Part shown: positions 1 to 8,613 of the stretch, piece after piece | Layout: each line of letters starts with the position of its first letter | How positions within the stretch are numbered: position 1 is the first letter of the stretch | Source: Bradyrhizobium prioriisuperbiae | Lineage (GTDB): Bacteria > Pseudomonadota > Alphaproteobacteria > Rhizobiales > Xanthobacteraceae | DNA: 64,000 bases | Reading direction: 5' to 3' | Assembly: GCF_032397745.1 (NCBI RefSeq) | Contig: NZ_CP135921.1 | Span: 5,754,501-5,818,500, forward strand | Made by a program: the position numbers and the translations under genes | Notes under the pieces: model-generated | Seen by the model: only the letters and a program-made list of their open reading frames with translations | Told to the model about the DNA's origin: nothing | The model's database searches: none

Positions 1-984
1 TTTCCAACCGATCATCGGCTCTCGCTCGCGCCACCCGGCGTATTCCCCCTGCCTCCAGCCCATGCTGCGCTGGAGCAGGCCGATGTCGTGCTCAGCCTTG
101 ATTGGATCGCTCTCAACGGCGTGCTGCCGTCCAGGCCGGCGGCGCAGGTGATCCATGTGTCGCTCGATCACCATCTGCATAACGGTTGGAGCATGGACCA
201 TCAGGCACTCGCGCCGGTCGATCAGTTGATCGCTGCCGATCCGGATGCGCTGGTGTCGGCGCTCTGCCGTGCACTCGCCGTCGCGAGCGGTGCCGTGGAG
301 ACGGCCGTCGTGACGTCGCCGGAGTCGGGGCTGGAATCGGCTGATGCCGCGGGACCGCTTTTGGTCTCCGATCTGGCCGTCCGGCTCAGGGCGGCGCTCG
401 CCGGAAGGCTGGTGTCGCTGCTGCACCTGCCACTGTCCTGGGACGGAGCGTTCTGGCCGTTCCGCCATCCGCTCGATTTCATCGGTTCCGACGGCGGCGG
501 AGGCATCGGTGCCGGGCCGGGCATCTCGGTTGGCGCAGCACTTGCGCTGAGGGGCAGCGGCCGGCTGCCGGTCTCGATCTGCGGCGATGGCGACTTCCTG
601 ATGGGCGTGACCGCGCTGTGGACCGCGGTGCACTACAAGCTGCCGCTGCTCCTCGTTGTCGCCAACAACCGTTCCTTCTTCAACGATGAGGTGCATCAGG
701 AGCGGGTGGCACGGGCGCGCGGGCGCCCGGTGGAGAACAAATGGATCGGACAGCGCATGACCGATCCGGAGATCGATCTCGCCGGGATGGCGCGCGCGCA
801 GGGCGCCGAAGGGTTTGGCCCGGTGACGGCCCGCGCAGAGTTGGACCAGGCCTATCGCCGCGCGATTGCGGTGGTCGAGGCCGGCGGGGTCGCGGTGGTC
901 GATGTGCGGGTCGAACCCGGCTACACGCCGGCCATGGCGAGCGCTCTCACGCGGGAGACCAAGATCCGGGAGACCAAGGAATGA
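1..984 (+). CDS. Thiamine diphosphate-dependent enzyme, C-terminal part (5' truncated by window)
   Basis: The reading frame is open from base 1 to the stop at 984, so the start lies outside the window; 327 codons are visible. The TPP-binding motif of the acetolactate synthase/benzoylformate decarboxylase superfamily is present: GDGDF near bases 582-596, followed about 27 residues later by NN (664-669). The first visible residues (HAALEQADVVLSLDW) fit the end of the central domain. The substrate cannot be told; a 2-oxo acid decarboxylase or synthase is likely. The stop overlaps the next ATG (ATGA), so it is co-translated with the ABC importer and may act on the imported compound. The family is clear from the motif; the specific reaction is unknown. 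Confidence 0.8.
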   Translation, partial: FPTDHRLSLAPPGVFPLPPAHAALEQADVVLSLDWIALNGVLPSRPAAQVIHVSLDHHLHNGWSMDHQALAPVDQLIAADPDALVSALCRALAVASGAVETAVVTSPESGLESADAAGPLLVSDLAVRLRAALAGRLVSLLHLPLSWDGAFWPFRHPLDFIGSDGGGGIGAGPGISVGAALALRGSGRLPVSICGDGDFLMGVTALWTAVHYKLPLLLVVANNRSFFNDEVHQERVARARGRPVENKWIGQRMTDPEIDLAGMARAQGAEGFGPVTARAELDQAYRRAIAVVEAGGVAVVDVRVEPGYTPAMASALTRETKIRETKE

Positions 985-1865
985 GCGCGACGATTCAGGC
1001 CCTCGCCATGTCCGCCCAATCTCAGTCCGCCAAATCCCTGTCGGCGGCGGCGCCCCTCCAGGCGCCGGTTCTTGTGGTCGACGACGTGGTCCAGAGCTTC
1101 ATGACGCCGGACGGGCCGATCGTCGCCGTCGATCATATGTCGCTCGATGTCGCGCCCGGCGAATTCCTGACCGTCATCGGGCCGTCCGGCTGCGGCAAGT
1201 CCACGTTGTTCAGCGTCATCGGCGGCCTGCTGGCTCCGACGGAGGGGCGCATCCGGGTCGCCGGCGAACTGGTCTCCGGGCCGCATCCGGCGATCGGCAT
1301 GGTGTTCCAGGAGGAATCGACCTTTCCTTGGCGGACGGTCGTCGACAATGTCGCCTTTCCGCTGGAGATCCGCGGCTTGCCGAAGGCGGAGAGGCTGGAG
1401 CGGGCGCGCCATTTCATTTCGCTGGTCGGGCTCGACGGTTTCGAACGGCGCTACCCGGCAGAACTGTCCGGGGGGATGCGGCAGCGCGTGGCGATCGCGC
1501 GCACGCTGGCCTTCGAACCCAAGATCCTGCTGATGGATGAACCGTTCGCGGCGCTCGACGAACAGACCCGTCTCCTGCTGGGCGACAAGGTGCTCGAGAT
1601 CCAGCAGGCGCTGAAGCAGACGATCGTGCTCATCACCCACAATATTGCCGAGGCGGTGCAACTGTCCGACCGCATCGTGGTGATGACCTATCGGCCGGGG
1701 CGCACCAAGCGGATCGTCGATATCGATCTGCCACGGCCGCGAACCTCCGAGATCGTCGGCAGCGACATGTTCGGCCGCTATGTTGCGGAGATCTGGAGCG
1801 ATCTGCGCGACGAGGCAAGTCGGGGCATGATCGAGACCGAGCGCGCCTCGCGGGCGCGGGGCTGA
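981..1865 (+). CDS. NitT/TauT-family ABC transporter ATP-binding protein
   Basis: This is a 294-aa ATPase of an ABC importer of the nitrate/sulfonate/taurine type, acting on the cytoplasmic face with the two permeases that follow. It has Walker A GPSGCGKST near residue 68, signature LSGGMRQR, Walker B ILLMDEP and the H-loop ITHN, in the usual order. The ATG at 981 overlaps the stop of the TPP enzyme by 4 bases, which decides the start; a longer frame from 741 is only a shadow extension. The next gene begins 3 bases after its stop. The family is certain; the substrate is unknown. Confidence 0.9.
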   Translation: MSATIQALAMSAQSQSAKSLSAAAPLQAPVLVVDDVVQSFMTPDGPIVAVDHMSLDVAPGEFLTVIGPSGCGKSTLFSVIGGLLAPTEGRIRVAGELVSGPHPAIGMVFQEESTFPWRTVVDNVAFPLEIRGLPKAERLERARHFISLVGLDGFERRYPAELSGGMRQRVAIARTLAFEPKILLMDEPFAALDEQTRLLLGDKVLEIQQALKQTIVLITHNIAEAVQLSDRIVVMTYRPGRTKRIVDIDLPRPRTSEIVGSDMFGRYVAEIWSDLRDEASRGMIETERASRARG

Positions 1866-1868
1866 GCC

Positions 1869-2639
1869 ATGTCACGCGCGGCGACGTCAAGTCAACGCTG
1901 GGGAGCCGCGATACTTGGATTCGGTGCACTCGTCGCCGCCGTCGTCGTGCTCGAAATTCTGATCCGGGTCGACCTCGTCAGTCCGTTTGTCGTCCCGCTG
2001 CCGTCCGACGTCCTGCTCGCGTTTGAGCGCATCGTGGTTGAGGAGGGGGTGTTTCGCCGCTTTCTGGTGACCGCCGGCGAGGCTTTTGGGGCGGGTCTCA
2101 TCCTGGCCGCCGTCGGCATATCTGTCGGCATTCTGCTGGATCGTCTGGAACTGCTTCGGCGAGCGACCGAAAACTGGATTGCGGCGTTCGCGGCAGCGCC
2201 GATCGTGCTGATCTATCCGCTCTTCCTCGTCATCTTCGGGCGGAGCGCCTGGACCATCGTGATGATCGGTGCGCTTGCCGGACTGCCGCCCGTCATTCTC
2301 AAGACGCTGGAGGGGCTGCGCGCGGTCCCGCCTGTCTTGATCGATGTCGGTCGCAGCTTCAGTCTCGATGCGCGCCAGCAGTTCCTGAAGATCAAGCTGC
2401 CTGCAGCGCTGCCGAGCATTTTTGTCGGTATCCGGCTCGGCCTGATGTTTGCCCTGATCAATGTTGTCGGTGTCGAGTTCCTGATCAATTTCGGCGGCCT
2501 CGGTCCTCTGATCAATGTATTGGCCGAGCGTTACGATCTGGCCGGTACCTATGCCGCGATCGCTTTCGTGGTGCTCGTCAGCGTCTGCTTCTTCGCCTCC
2601 CTGGAAAGGATCGAGCGATGGCTGCGACCCGGCTCGTAA
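1869..2639 (+). CDS. ABC transporter permease (SsuC/TauC type), first of pair
   Basis: A 256-aa inner-membrane permease with about six hydrophobic segments. The cytoplasmic EAA-type loop is at about residues 155-180 (DVGRSFSLDARQQF then LPAALPS). The gene starts 3 bases after the ATPase stop and overlaps the next permease by 22 bases. Having two different permeases implies a heterodimeric channel, unlike most SsuC/TauC homodimers. Substrate unknown; it works with the two binding proteins downstream. Confidence 0.88.
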   Translation: MSRAATSSQRWGAAILGFGALVAAVVVLEILIRVDLVSPFVVPLPSDVLLAFERIVVEEGVFRRFLVTAGEAFGAGLILAAVGISVGILLDRLELLRRATENWIAAFAAAPIVLIYPLFLVIFGRSAWTIVMIGALAGLPPVILKTLEGLRAVPPVLIDVGRSFSLDARQQFLKIKLPAALPSIFVGIRLGLMFALINVVGVEFLINFGGLGPLINVLAERYDLAGTYAAIAFVVLVSVCFFASLERIERWLRPGS

Positions 2640-3430
2640 CTGGCCTCGCGCAAGGCGGCAATTCCGTTCTCGCGCTGCGCATCGCCATCATCGTGACCGG
2701 TCTGGTGCTGTGGCAAATGCTGGCGCAATCCGGACTGCTGTATCGCGACGTGGTCCCGAGCCTCTGGGCGATCGGAAGCGCGCTCGCTCGGCTGGTGGCG
2801 AGCGCGGAGTTCTACGGCAATCTGCGTGTCACCGCCATGGAGGCAGGTCTGGCCCTGCTTGTGGGCGGCGTCGCCGGCCTTGCCGTCGGTATCTTGCTGG
2901 GTGGCAACCGCCTGCTCAGCAGTGCCTTCGAGCACTATCTCTACTGGCTCGGCCCGACACCGAAGATCATCTTTTTTCCGGTCATGATCATGTGGTTCGG
3001 CGTCGGACCGGGCTCCAAGGTCGCGATGGGAGCGCTTTCCTGCTTCTTCCCGGTCGCCCTCAGCACCGCCGCGGCGATGCGAGCCATCAACCCCGTCCTG
3101 ATCCGCGTCGGCCGAACCTTCCGCGCCGGCACTCTGCAAATAGTGACCAAGATCTATCTGCCGGCAATGCGGGAATCCGTCATCAACGGCCTGAGGTTGG
3201 GTCTGGGCATTGCCATCATCGGCGTGCTGCTGGCGGAGACGAAGCTCTCGAACCAGGGGCTCGGCTTCCTCATCATGCAGCACTACCAGCGTTTCGACAT
3301 GCCGGCGCTGTACGCTCTGATGATCGCGATCTTCACCATCGTGATTGCTGTCAACGCGCTGCTGACCGGCGCCGGCGCGGTCGGCGGGCCGTTACGTCGG
3401 AGCAGATCAACCAAGGTGAGGTCGACATGA
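2618..3430 (+). CDS. ABC transporter permease (SsuC/TauC type), second of pair
   Basis: A 270-aa binding-protein-dependent permease with multiple hydrophobic helices. Its EAA-like loop is RVGRTFRAGTLQI followed by LPAMRES. The ATG at 2618 lies inside the preceding permease gene, so translation is probably coupled. Its stop overlaps the start of the binding protein (ATGA at 3427). It is divergent in sequence from the partner permease, consistent with a heterodimer. The function follows from family and operon position; the ligand is not deducible. Confidence 0.88.
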   Translation: MAATRLVTGLAQGGNSVLALRIAIIVTGLVLWQMLAQSGLLYRDVVPSLWAIGSALARLVASAEFYGNLRVTAMEAGLALLVGGVAGLAVGILLGGNRLLSSAFEHYLYWLGPTPKIIFFPVMIMWFGVGPGSKVAMGALSCFFPVALSTAAAMRAINPVLIRVGRTFRAGTLQIVTKIYLPAMRESVINGLRLGLGIAIIGVLLAETKLSNQGLGFLIMQHYQRFDMPALYALMIAIFTIVIAVNALLTGAGAVGGPLRRSRSTKVRST

Positions 3431-4383
3431 GCCGCATCGTGGCCGGTGTGATCGCCGTCGTGATGGCCATGAGTTTCACGGCTGCGGAGTCTGCGGAAAC
3501 GAAGCTGAAACTGGCCATCGGCCAGCGTGGCAACTGGGATACGTCTGTTGCCGAACTCGGCCAGCGCGCAGGCATCTTCCGAAAGCGTGGGCTCGATCTC
3601 GATCTGCTCTACACCCAGGGGGGCGGCGAGACCATGCAGGCCGTGATCTCCGGCAGCGTCGAGATCGGCGTCGCGGCCGGAACGCTGGGCGTGCTGGGCG
3701 CCTTCGCCAAGGGAGCGCCGGTCCGCATCATCGGTGCGCAGGCCACCGGCGCGGCCGACTTCTGGTATGTCCGGGCCGACTCCAGGATGCAGACAATTCA
3801 GGATGCGGGGGCAGGAACGACGATCGCTTTTTCGACGAATGGTTCTTCCACCAACAGCGTCGTGATCGGCTTCGTCAAGGAATACAAACTCAACGCGGAT
3901 CTGGTGGCGACCGGTGGCCCGCCCGCCACTTTCACTGCCGTGATGTCGGGACAGGTTGCAGTCGGATGGTCGTCGCCGCCCTTCGCTTTCGAGGCCCTCG
4001 ATCAGGGCAAGATTCGCATCGTTGGGCGCGCCAACGATCTGTCTTCGATCCGCCAGGAGTCGATCCGGTGTCTGATCGCCAATGCGTCGGTGGTGGGCAA
4101 GCAGAAGGAGGCCATCACCCGCTTCATGACAGCCTATCGCGAGACGGTCGACTGGATGTATGCGAGCGACGACGCGCTGCGGTCCTATGCCGATTTCGCC
4201 CAGATCAGCATCGATACCGCGCGCCGGGTCCGCGACGAGTTCTTTCCGAAAAGCCTGCTCGATCCCGACCGGATGTCGGGCCTCGATCTGTTGACGGCCG
4301 ACGCCGTCGCTTTCAAGAACCTGTCGCAGCCAATGACCTCCGAGCAGCTCAAGACCTTGATCCAGATTCCACCACCACAATAA
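3427..4383 (+). CDS. ABC transporter substrate-binding protein (first of tandem pair)
   Basis: A 318-aa periplasmic solute-binding protein. The N-terminus is a Sec signal peptide (hydrophobic core, then AESAE). The body begins with GQRGNWDTS and YTQGGGETMQ, the ligand-lobe elements of NMT1/SsuA-like proteins. The start at ATG 3427 overlaps the permease stop. The following gene is a clear paralogue with many identical blocks (GQRGNW, YTQGGGET, GSSTN/GTSTN, GWSSPPF), so the pair arose by tandem duplication. Two receptors probably widen the ligand range of one importer. Confidence 0.88.
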   Translation: MSRIVAGVIAVVMAMSFTAAESAETKLKLAIGQRGNWDTSVAELGQRAGIFRKRGLDLDLLYTQGGGETMQAVISGSVEIGVAAGTLGVLGAFAKGAPVRIIGAQATGAADFWYVRADSRMQTIQDAGAGTTIAFSTNGSSTNSVVIGFVKEYKLNADLVATGGPPATFTAVMSGQVAVGWSSPPFAFEALDQGKIRIVGRANDLSSIRQESIRCLIANASVVGKQKEAITRFMTAYRETVDWMYASDDALRSYADFAQISIDTARRVRDEFFPKSLLDPDRMSGLDLLTADAVAFKNLSQPMTSEQLKTLIQIPPPQ

Positions 4384-4435
4384 ATGGCCGGCAGATCATC
4401 GTCGGAGCAGGCAACGGCAATTGAGTTCGTTTAGA

Positions 4436-4442
4436 AAGGAGG
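4436..4442 (+). promoter_or_regulatory. Strong ribosome binding site
   Basis: AAAGGAGG lies 5 bases before ATG 4447. It gives the second binding protein its own strong translation start after a 63-base gap, and it fixes the start codon. Confidence 0.6.
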
Positions 4443-4446
4443 CGTC

Positions 4447-5406
4447 ATGGGTAAGCTGCTGCTGGCAATAGGGCTGATGTTGGGTATGACCGCCGGCCCT
4501 GTTGCACCGGCGGCCGCCGAGACGCTGACCCTTGCCATTGGTCAGCGCGGCAATTGGGAAAATTCCCCGCCGCATCTCGGGCAGGAGGCCGGCATTTTTA
4601 GAAAACATGGTTTGAATCTCCAGATCCTTTACACCCAGGGGGGTGGCGAGACGTTGCAGGCCGTGCTGTCGGGCAGCGTCGACATCGGTCTTGGCGTCGG
4701 GACGTCCGGCGTCATGGCAGCCTTTTCCAAAGGCGCGCCGGTCCGCATGATTGCCAACTCGGCGACTGGCGCAGCCGAGTTCTGGTACGTCCCGGCGCGC
4801 TCGGCGATCAACGCGATGAAGGATGCCGGCGGGCACAGCGTCGCCTATTCGACCAGCGGGACGTCCACCAACATCATGGCGCTGGCGCTGCTCAGAAATC
4901 TCGGAATCCAGGCCACACTCGTCGCGACCGGAAATCCGTCTTCGACCTTCACTCAGGTGATGTCGGGCCAGGTCGATGTTGGTTGGTCATCACCGCCCTT
5001 CGGCCTCCAGGCGATCGAGGAGGGCAAGATCCGCATCGTCGCGCGCGGCAGCGATCTGCCGTCGTTTCGCAATCAAACCGTGCGCGTGATGATCACCAGC
5101 ACGCGCGTTCTCGCGGAGAAGAAGGGCGCCGTCGGTCGTTTCCTGGCGGCATATGCCGAAACACTCGACTGGATGTATTCGGACCCCGCCGCGGTTGCAG
5201 CCTATGCCAAATGGGTTGAAATCCCCATAGCGATCGCGCAGCGCATGCGCGACGATTTTTATCCGAAGGAGAGCCTGCGGCTCGACCGGCTTGCCGGCAT
5301 CGATGCTGCGATGAGCGACGCGGTCGCGTTCAAGCTCCTGACCGCGCCGTTGAGCCGGGAGCAGCTCGCGACGCTGGTTCAGTATCCGACCAAACCAACC
5401 GAATGA
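4447..5406 (+). CDS. ABC transporter substrate-binding protein (second of tandem pair)
   Basis: A 319-aa periplasmic binding protein with a signal peptide ending near PAAAE. It is a paralogue of the preceding gene along its whole length (shared GQRGNW, YTQGGGET, KGAPVRMI, GWSSPPF, ETLDWMY). The differences cluster in the middle and at the C-terminus, where ligand contacts would be expected. The start is fixed by a strong ribosome binding site. Same importer as the upstream ATPase and permeases; ligand unknown. Confidence 0.88.
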   Translation: MGKLLLAIGLMLGMTAGPVAPAAAETLTLAIGQRGNWENSPPHLGQEAGIFRKHGLNLQILYTQGGGETLQAVLSGSVDIGLGVGTSGVMAAFSKGAPVRMIANSATGAAEFWYVPARSAINAMKDAGGHSVAYSTSGTSTNIMALALLRNLGIQATLVATGNPSSTFTQVMSGQVDVGWSSPPFGLQAIEEGKIRIVARGSDLPSFRNQTVRVMITSTRVLAEKKGAVGRFLAAYAETLDWMYSDPAAVAAYAKWVEIPIAIAQRMRDDFYPKESLRLDRLAGIDAAMSDAVAFKLLTAPLSREQLATLVQYPTKPTE

Positions 5407-5457
5407 GATCGCACTGATGCATCACGTTGTTTGTCTTCGTATCGCTCCGTCGATGGG

Positions 5458-6453
5458 ATGCTCATGAGCAAGCTGCAACTTTCGGTCGCCGTCGGCGACT
5501 ATGACCGCATGCGCCCGCTGGTGGACGGCCTGGTGCAGATCGACGGTGTCGATCCGCAAATCATGCTGCTGGAGCCGGAGGAAATCTTCTTTCGCGCGTT
5601 CAGGCATGAGGATTTTGACATCTGCGAATTGTCGCTCAGCAGCTACAGCATCCAAATCGCCACGGGAACCAGTCCCTACATTGCGGTGCCGGTTTTCCCG
5701 TCCCGCGCTTTCCGGCACACCTCGATCTATGTCCGCACCGACCGCATAAAATCCCCGGCCGACCTCAAGGGCCGCCGCGTCGGGGTGCCGGAATATCAAC
5801 TCACGGCCAATATCTGGGTCCGCATGATTCTGGAGGAAGATTACGGAATCCGTCCGGCGGACGTCACCTGGGTTCGAGGCGGTTATGAGCAGCCGGGACG
5901 GGTCGAGAAGATCGGTCTCAATCTTCCCGCTGGCGTTGTTGTCGAGGATGTTGGCCCTGACGACACCATTTCGGCGCTACTGGCAAGCGGCCAGCTGGAT
6001 GCCGTGATCGGGCCGCGGGCTCCGTCCTGTTTCGAGCGCGGCCATCCCGATGTCGGCTATCTGTTTGCCGATCCGCAGCAGATGGCGGCGGACTGGTATC
6101 GGCGGACCGGCCTTTTTCCCATCATGCACACGCTGGGGATCCGCCGTTCGCTTGCCGATCAGCATCCCTGGCTGCCGGTCGCGGTGTTCAAGGCGTTCGA
6201 ACGCGCCAAGACAATCGCGCTCTCGAAGTTGGGCGATACATCTGCCGCCAAGGTGACGCTGCCTTTTGTCGAGGAGCAACTGCGGGCGGCGCGCCTCCTG
6301 ATGGGTGAGGACTTCTGGGCCTACGGATTGGAACCAAACCGCAGAGTGCTGACTCGATTCCTCCAGCGTCACCACGCCGAGGGGCTGTCGGCCCGGCTGC
6401 TCACGCCGGAAGATGTGTTCCATCCGGCCTCGCTGGAGCTGCACAAAATCTAA
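5458..6453 (+). CDS. 4,5-dihydroxyphthalate decarboxylase-like / type 2 periplasmic-fold protein
   Basis: A 331-aa protein without an obvious signal peptide. It resembles the Pht5/4,5-dihydroxyphthalate decarboxylase-like branch of the type 2 periplasmic-binding fold: an FRAFRHEDFDICELSL block near residue 45, then FPSRAFRH, then KGRRVGVPEYQ. Members are annotated either as decarboxylases or as ABC binding proteins. No leader argues for a cytoplasmic enzyme or a cytoplasmic binding protein. The start is ATG 5458 or 5464; neither has a strong Shine-Dalgarno sequence. As last gene of the operon it may act on the imported compound. Family good, reaction uncertain. Confidence 0.7.
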   Translation: MLMSKLQLSVAVGDYDRMRPLVDGLVQIDGVDPQIMLLEPEEIFFRAFRHEDFDICELSLSSYSIQIATGTSPYIAVPVFPSRAFRHTSIYVRTDRIKSPADLKGRRVGVPEYQLTANIWVRMILEEDYGIRPADVTWVRGGYEQPGRVEKIGLNLPAGVVVEDVGPDDTISALLASGQLDAVIGPRAPSCFERGHPDVGYLFADPQQMAADWYRRTGLFPIMHTLGIRRSLADQHPWLPVAVFKAFERAKTIALSKLGDTSAAKVTLPFVEEQLRAARLLMGEDFWAYGLEPNRRVLTRFLQRHHAEGLSARLLTPEDVFHPASLELHKI

Positions 6454-6627
6454 CCGACAGGCATGGTCGCAAGAGGTGATGCGGACCAGCAGTGCCCAAG
6501 CCTGCGTGCGCAACGTATTTGTCTCACGCAGCCAGGCGCGAGCAACTCAAGGCTTTTGATATTTAAGGAAGCTGCCCGACCAGAGCGGCGATCGGGGCCT
6601 CGGACTCAGCCTTCGACTGATCGCTAA

Positions 6628-7530
6628 TCAAGCAGTCAGTTTGCGCGGACGGCCTCTGCGTTTGGAGCTGATCAAGTTGCCCAAGGAACCACTTTTCGGT
6701 TCCCGCTTCGCGCGGTCGTGCGCGGGTAAGATGTCTTGCGAGGCAGCTCTAGCGAAGTCTCGCTGGTGCTCCACGAACAGTCGCAGTTGGATTTCACAAG
6801 TATCGCAGCAGTCCTGCACAATGGCGGTGCGGGCCATGATGGCATCACGCCGTATGATTCCGTCCAGCGCTCGCGCATGGTTGGTCAGTGTGCCGACGGC
6901 ATCGCCTATCGCGGCCCAGCGGCTATAGGCGGAGATCTTCGCCCACATGGTTTCGATCATGGCCAGCAGCGTTTTAGAACTGCTGGCGCGATAGATGCAC
7001 ATGTGGAATTTTAGATTCAGGGCGATATAGCTCCGGATGTCGTCCGACCGCAGCGCCTGCTTCATCGCCTCGAAATGGCCTTTGAGCTCTTCGATCTCGC
7101 GCGTTGATGCATGTTGCGAGGCGAGCTCGGCGGCGAGGCCTTCAAGGGCAATGCGGATATCGCGGTACTCGACGATCTGCGCTGGTGTCACTTCGGGCAC
7201 GGTCACGGTTCGGTTCTCGTGCATCACGAGAATGCCTTCGGCCTGCAGCCGGCTCAGCGCCTGACGAACCGGCATCTGGCTGATGCCGAAGGCTTCCGCC
7301 GTGCTGCGCAGACTGATGCTCTGTCCCGGTAGGAACTCGCCATTCAGCAGGGCGTCGCGGAGCAGGTCGTAAGTTCGCTGCGCGACGGTAGTGAAATTCT
7401 CGGTGGTGTCGTTCGACTCGGCCTGGACGGTCATGTCCGCAAATCCCTCCGGCCTGTGTGCATCCGGAGTCCGGCTGTTTGCGGCCTTCACTTCTCCGGG
7501 GGCGGGATCGGACTTGGGCGGGCGTGGCAT
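6628..7530 (-). CDS. GntR-family regulator (FadR/FCD type) with AT-hook-like C-terminus
   Basis: About 300 aa. An N-terminal extension precedes the GntR winged helix (LRDALLNGEFLPGQ, then ISQMPVRQALSRLQAEG). The helical FCD ligand domain follows, with metal/ligand-pocket motifs (HMCIYRASSS, then TNHARALDGI and FVEHQRDF). The tail is KRRGRPRKL, matching an AT-hook. An upstream in-frame ATG at 7641 exists, but ATG 7530 is preferred because a likely operator copy (7592-7603) would otherwise lie inside the gene. It is divergent from the 7795 ABC operon, which it probably controls. Confidence 0.85.
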   Translation of the reverse strand: MPRPPKSDPAPGEVKAANSRTPDAHRPEGFADMTVQAESNDTTENFTTVAQRTYDLLRDALLNGEFLPGQSISLRSTAEAFGISQMPVRQALSRLQAEGILVMHENRTVTVPEVTPAQIVEYRDIRIALEGLAAELASQHASTREIEELKGHFEAMKQALRSDDIRSYIALNLKFHMCIYRASSSKTLLAMIETMWAKISAYSRWAAIGDAVGTLTNHARALDGIIRRDAIMARTAIVQDCCDTCEIQLRLFVEHQRDFARAASQDILPAHDRAKREPKSGSLGNLISSKRRGRPRKLTA

Positions 7531-7591
7531 GGGGCACCTGAGACGGCTCGGAGGCCTTTGAGAACGAGATTCGGCGCAATTTATCTCATTT

Positions 7592-7713
7592 GTGATCGCG
7601 AATATATGGACTTGGATAAGGGAAGCCCAGCTGCCGGACAATGAAGGCCGAGATAACCCGTTAAAAAGATTCCTATTGACACTTTCGCGAAACTATTAAA
7701 AATTCGCGATCAC
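7592..7713. promoter_or_regulatory. Candidate operators between GntR gene and ABC operon
   Basis: GTGATCGCGAAT (7592-7603) and ATTCGCGATCAC (7702-7713) are exact reverse complements, 98 bases apart. A third element, the palindrome TTTCGCGAAA (7683-7692), shares the TCGCGA core. All lie in the divergent intergenic region of a GntR regulator, the usual place for its operators. The binding itself is inferred. Confidence 0.5.
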
Positions 7714-7794
7714 TAATTTAAAACAACTCAATCCCTGCGTAATGAGGCAGCACACCGGCTTTGGGGTGGGCAACTGCCGCAGCCGGAGGCTGAT

Positions 7795-8595
7795 GTGATC
7801 GAAGCCCTGCAAGGCACAGCTCCGAAGGATGTCATCCGGATCAGCCGGCTGCGCAAAACGTTCGGTCGGGGCACGGCGAGCGAACTGATCGCGCTCAACG
7901 ACATCAATTGCTCGATCCGTGAGGGCGACTTCGTCTCAGTCGTCGGACCGAGCGGCTGTGGCAAGAGCACGCTGCTGCGGATCCTGGCGGGCCTGCTCGA
8001 TTATTCCGACGGATCGGTCACCATGGATGATCAGCCGGTGCGCGGCACCCGCCGCGACGTCGGCGTGGTGTTTCAAAGTTCGATTCTGCTGCTGTGGCGG
8101 ACCATCCTCGACAACGTCATGCTGCCCGCCGAAGTGCTCGGGCTCGACATTACTGCCGCGCGGCATCGCGCCCGTGAGTTGCTGGCGATGGTGCGGCTCG
8201 AGGGCTTCGAGGATCGGTTACCTTGCGAGCTTTCCGGCGGGATGCAGCAGCGGGCGTCGATCGCCCGTGCCTTGCTGCACGATCCGCGCATCCTGTTGAT
8301 GGACGAACCGTTCGGCGCGCTCGACGCCATGACGCGCGAGCAGATGAATATGGAGCTGCAACGCATCTGGGCCGAGAGCCGCAAGACCATCATCCTGATC
8401 ACCCATTCGATTCCCGAAGCGGTGTTCCTCGGCGACGTGGTGCTGGTGATGACCGCGAGACCCGGGACGCTGGAGCGAGTGATTGCGGTCGACCTGCCGC
8501 GTCCGCGGACGATGGCGTCGACGTCGGCGCCGGAGTTCGGCGCCAGGACGCAGGAAATTCGCACACTGTTCAATCACGCCGGCTCGTTCGACTGA
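7795..8595 (+). CDS. NitT/TauT-family ABC transporter ATP-binding protein
   Basis: A 266-aa ATPase starting at GTG 7795. It has Walker A GPSGCGKST near residue 52, signature LSGGMQQR, Walker B ILLMDEP and the H-loop ITHS, all intact. It is the first gene of an operon with a permease (8614) and a binding protein (9512), followed by catabolic enzymes. Likely controlled by the divergent GntR protein through the TCGCGA elements. The substrate is unknown, but the neighbouring aromatic-type monooxygenase suggests an aromatic or heterocyclic compound. Confidence 0.9.
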   Translation: MIEALQGTAPKDVIRISRLRKTFGRGTASELIALNDINCSIREGDFVSVVGPSGCGKSTLLRILAGLLDYSDGSVTMDDQPVRGTRRDVGVVFQSSILLLWRTILDNVMLPAEVLGLDITAARHRARELLAMVRLEGFEDRLPCELSGGMQQRASIARALLHDPRILLMDEPFGALDAMTREQMNMELQRIWAESRKTIILITHSIPEAVFLGDVVLVMTARPGTLERVIAVDLPRPRTMASTSAPEFGARTQEIRTLFNHAGSFD

Positions 8596-8613
8596 GCGGT
8601 CCGACACCTGATC

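Noticed and set aside
921..1661. Long minus-strand frames opposite the first ABC ATPase and many similar antisense frames in the window
   Set aside because: They lie exactly opposite genes with clear motifs, have no family features and reflect high-GC codon bias.
7676..7699. TTGACA and TATTAA before the 7795 operon as a sigma-70 promoter
   Set aside because: The spacer is only 12 bases, too short for a standard promoter.
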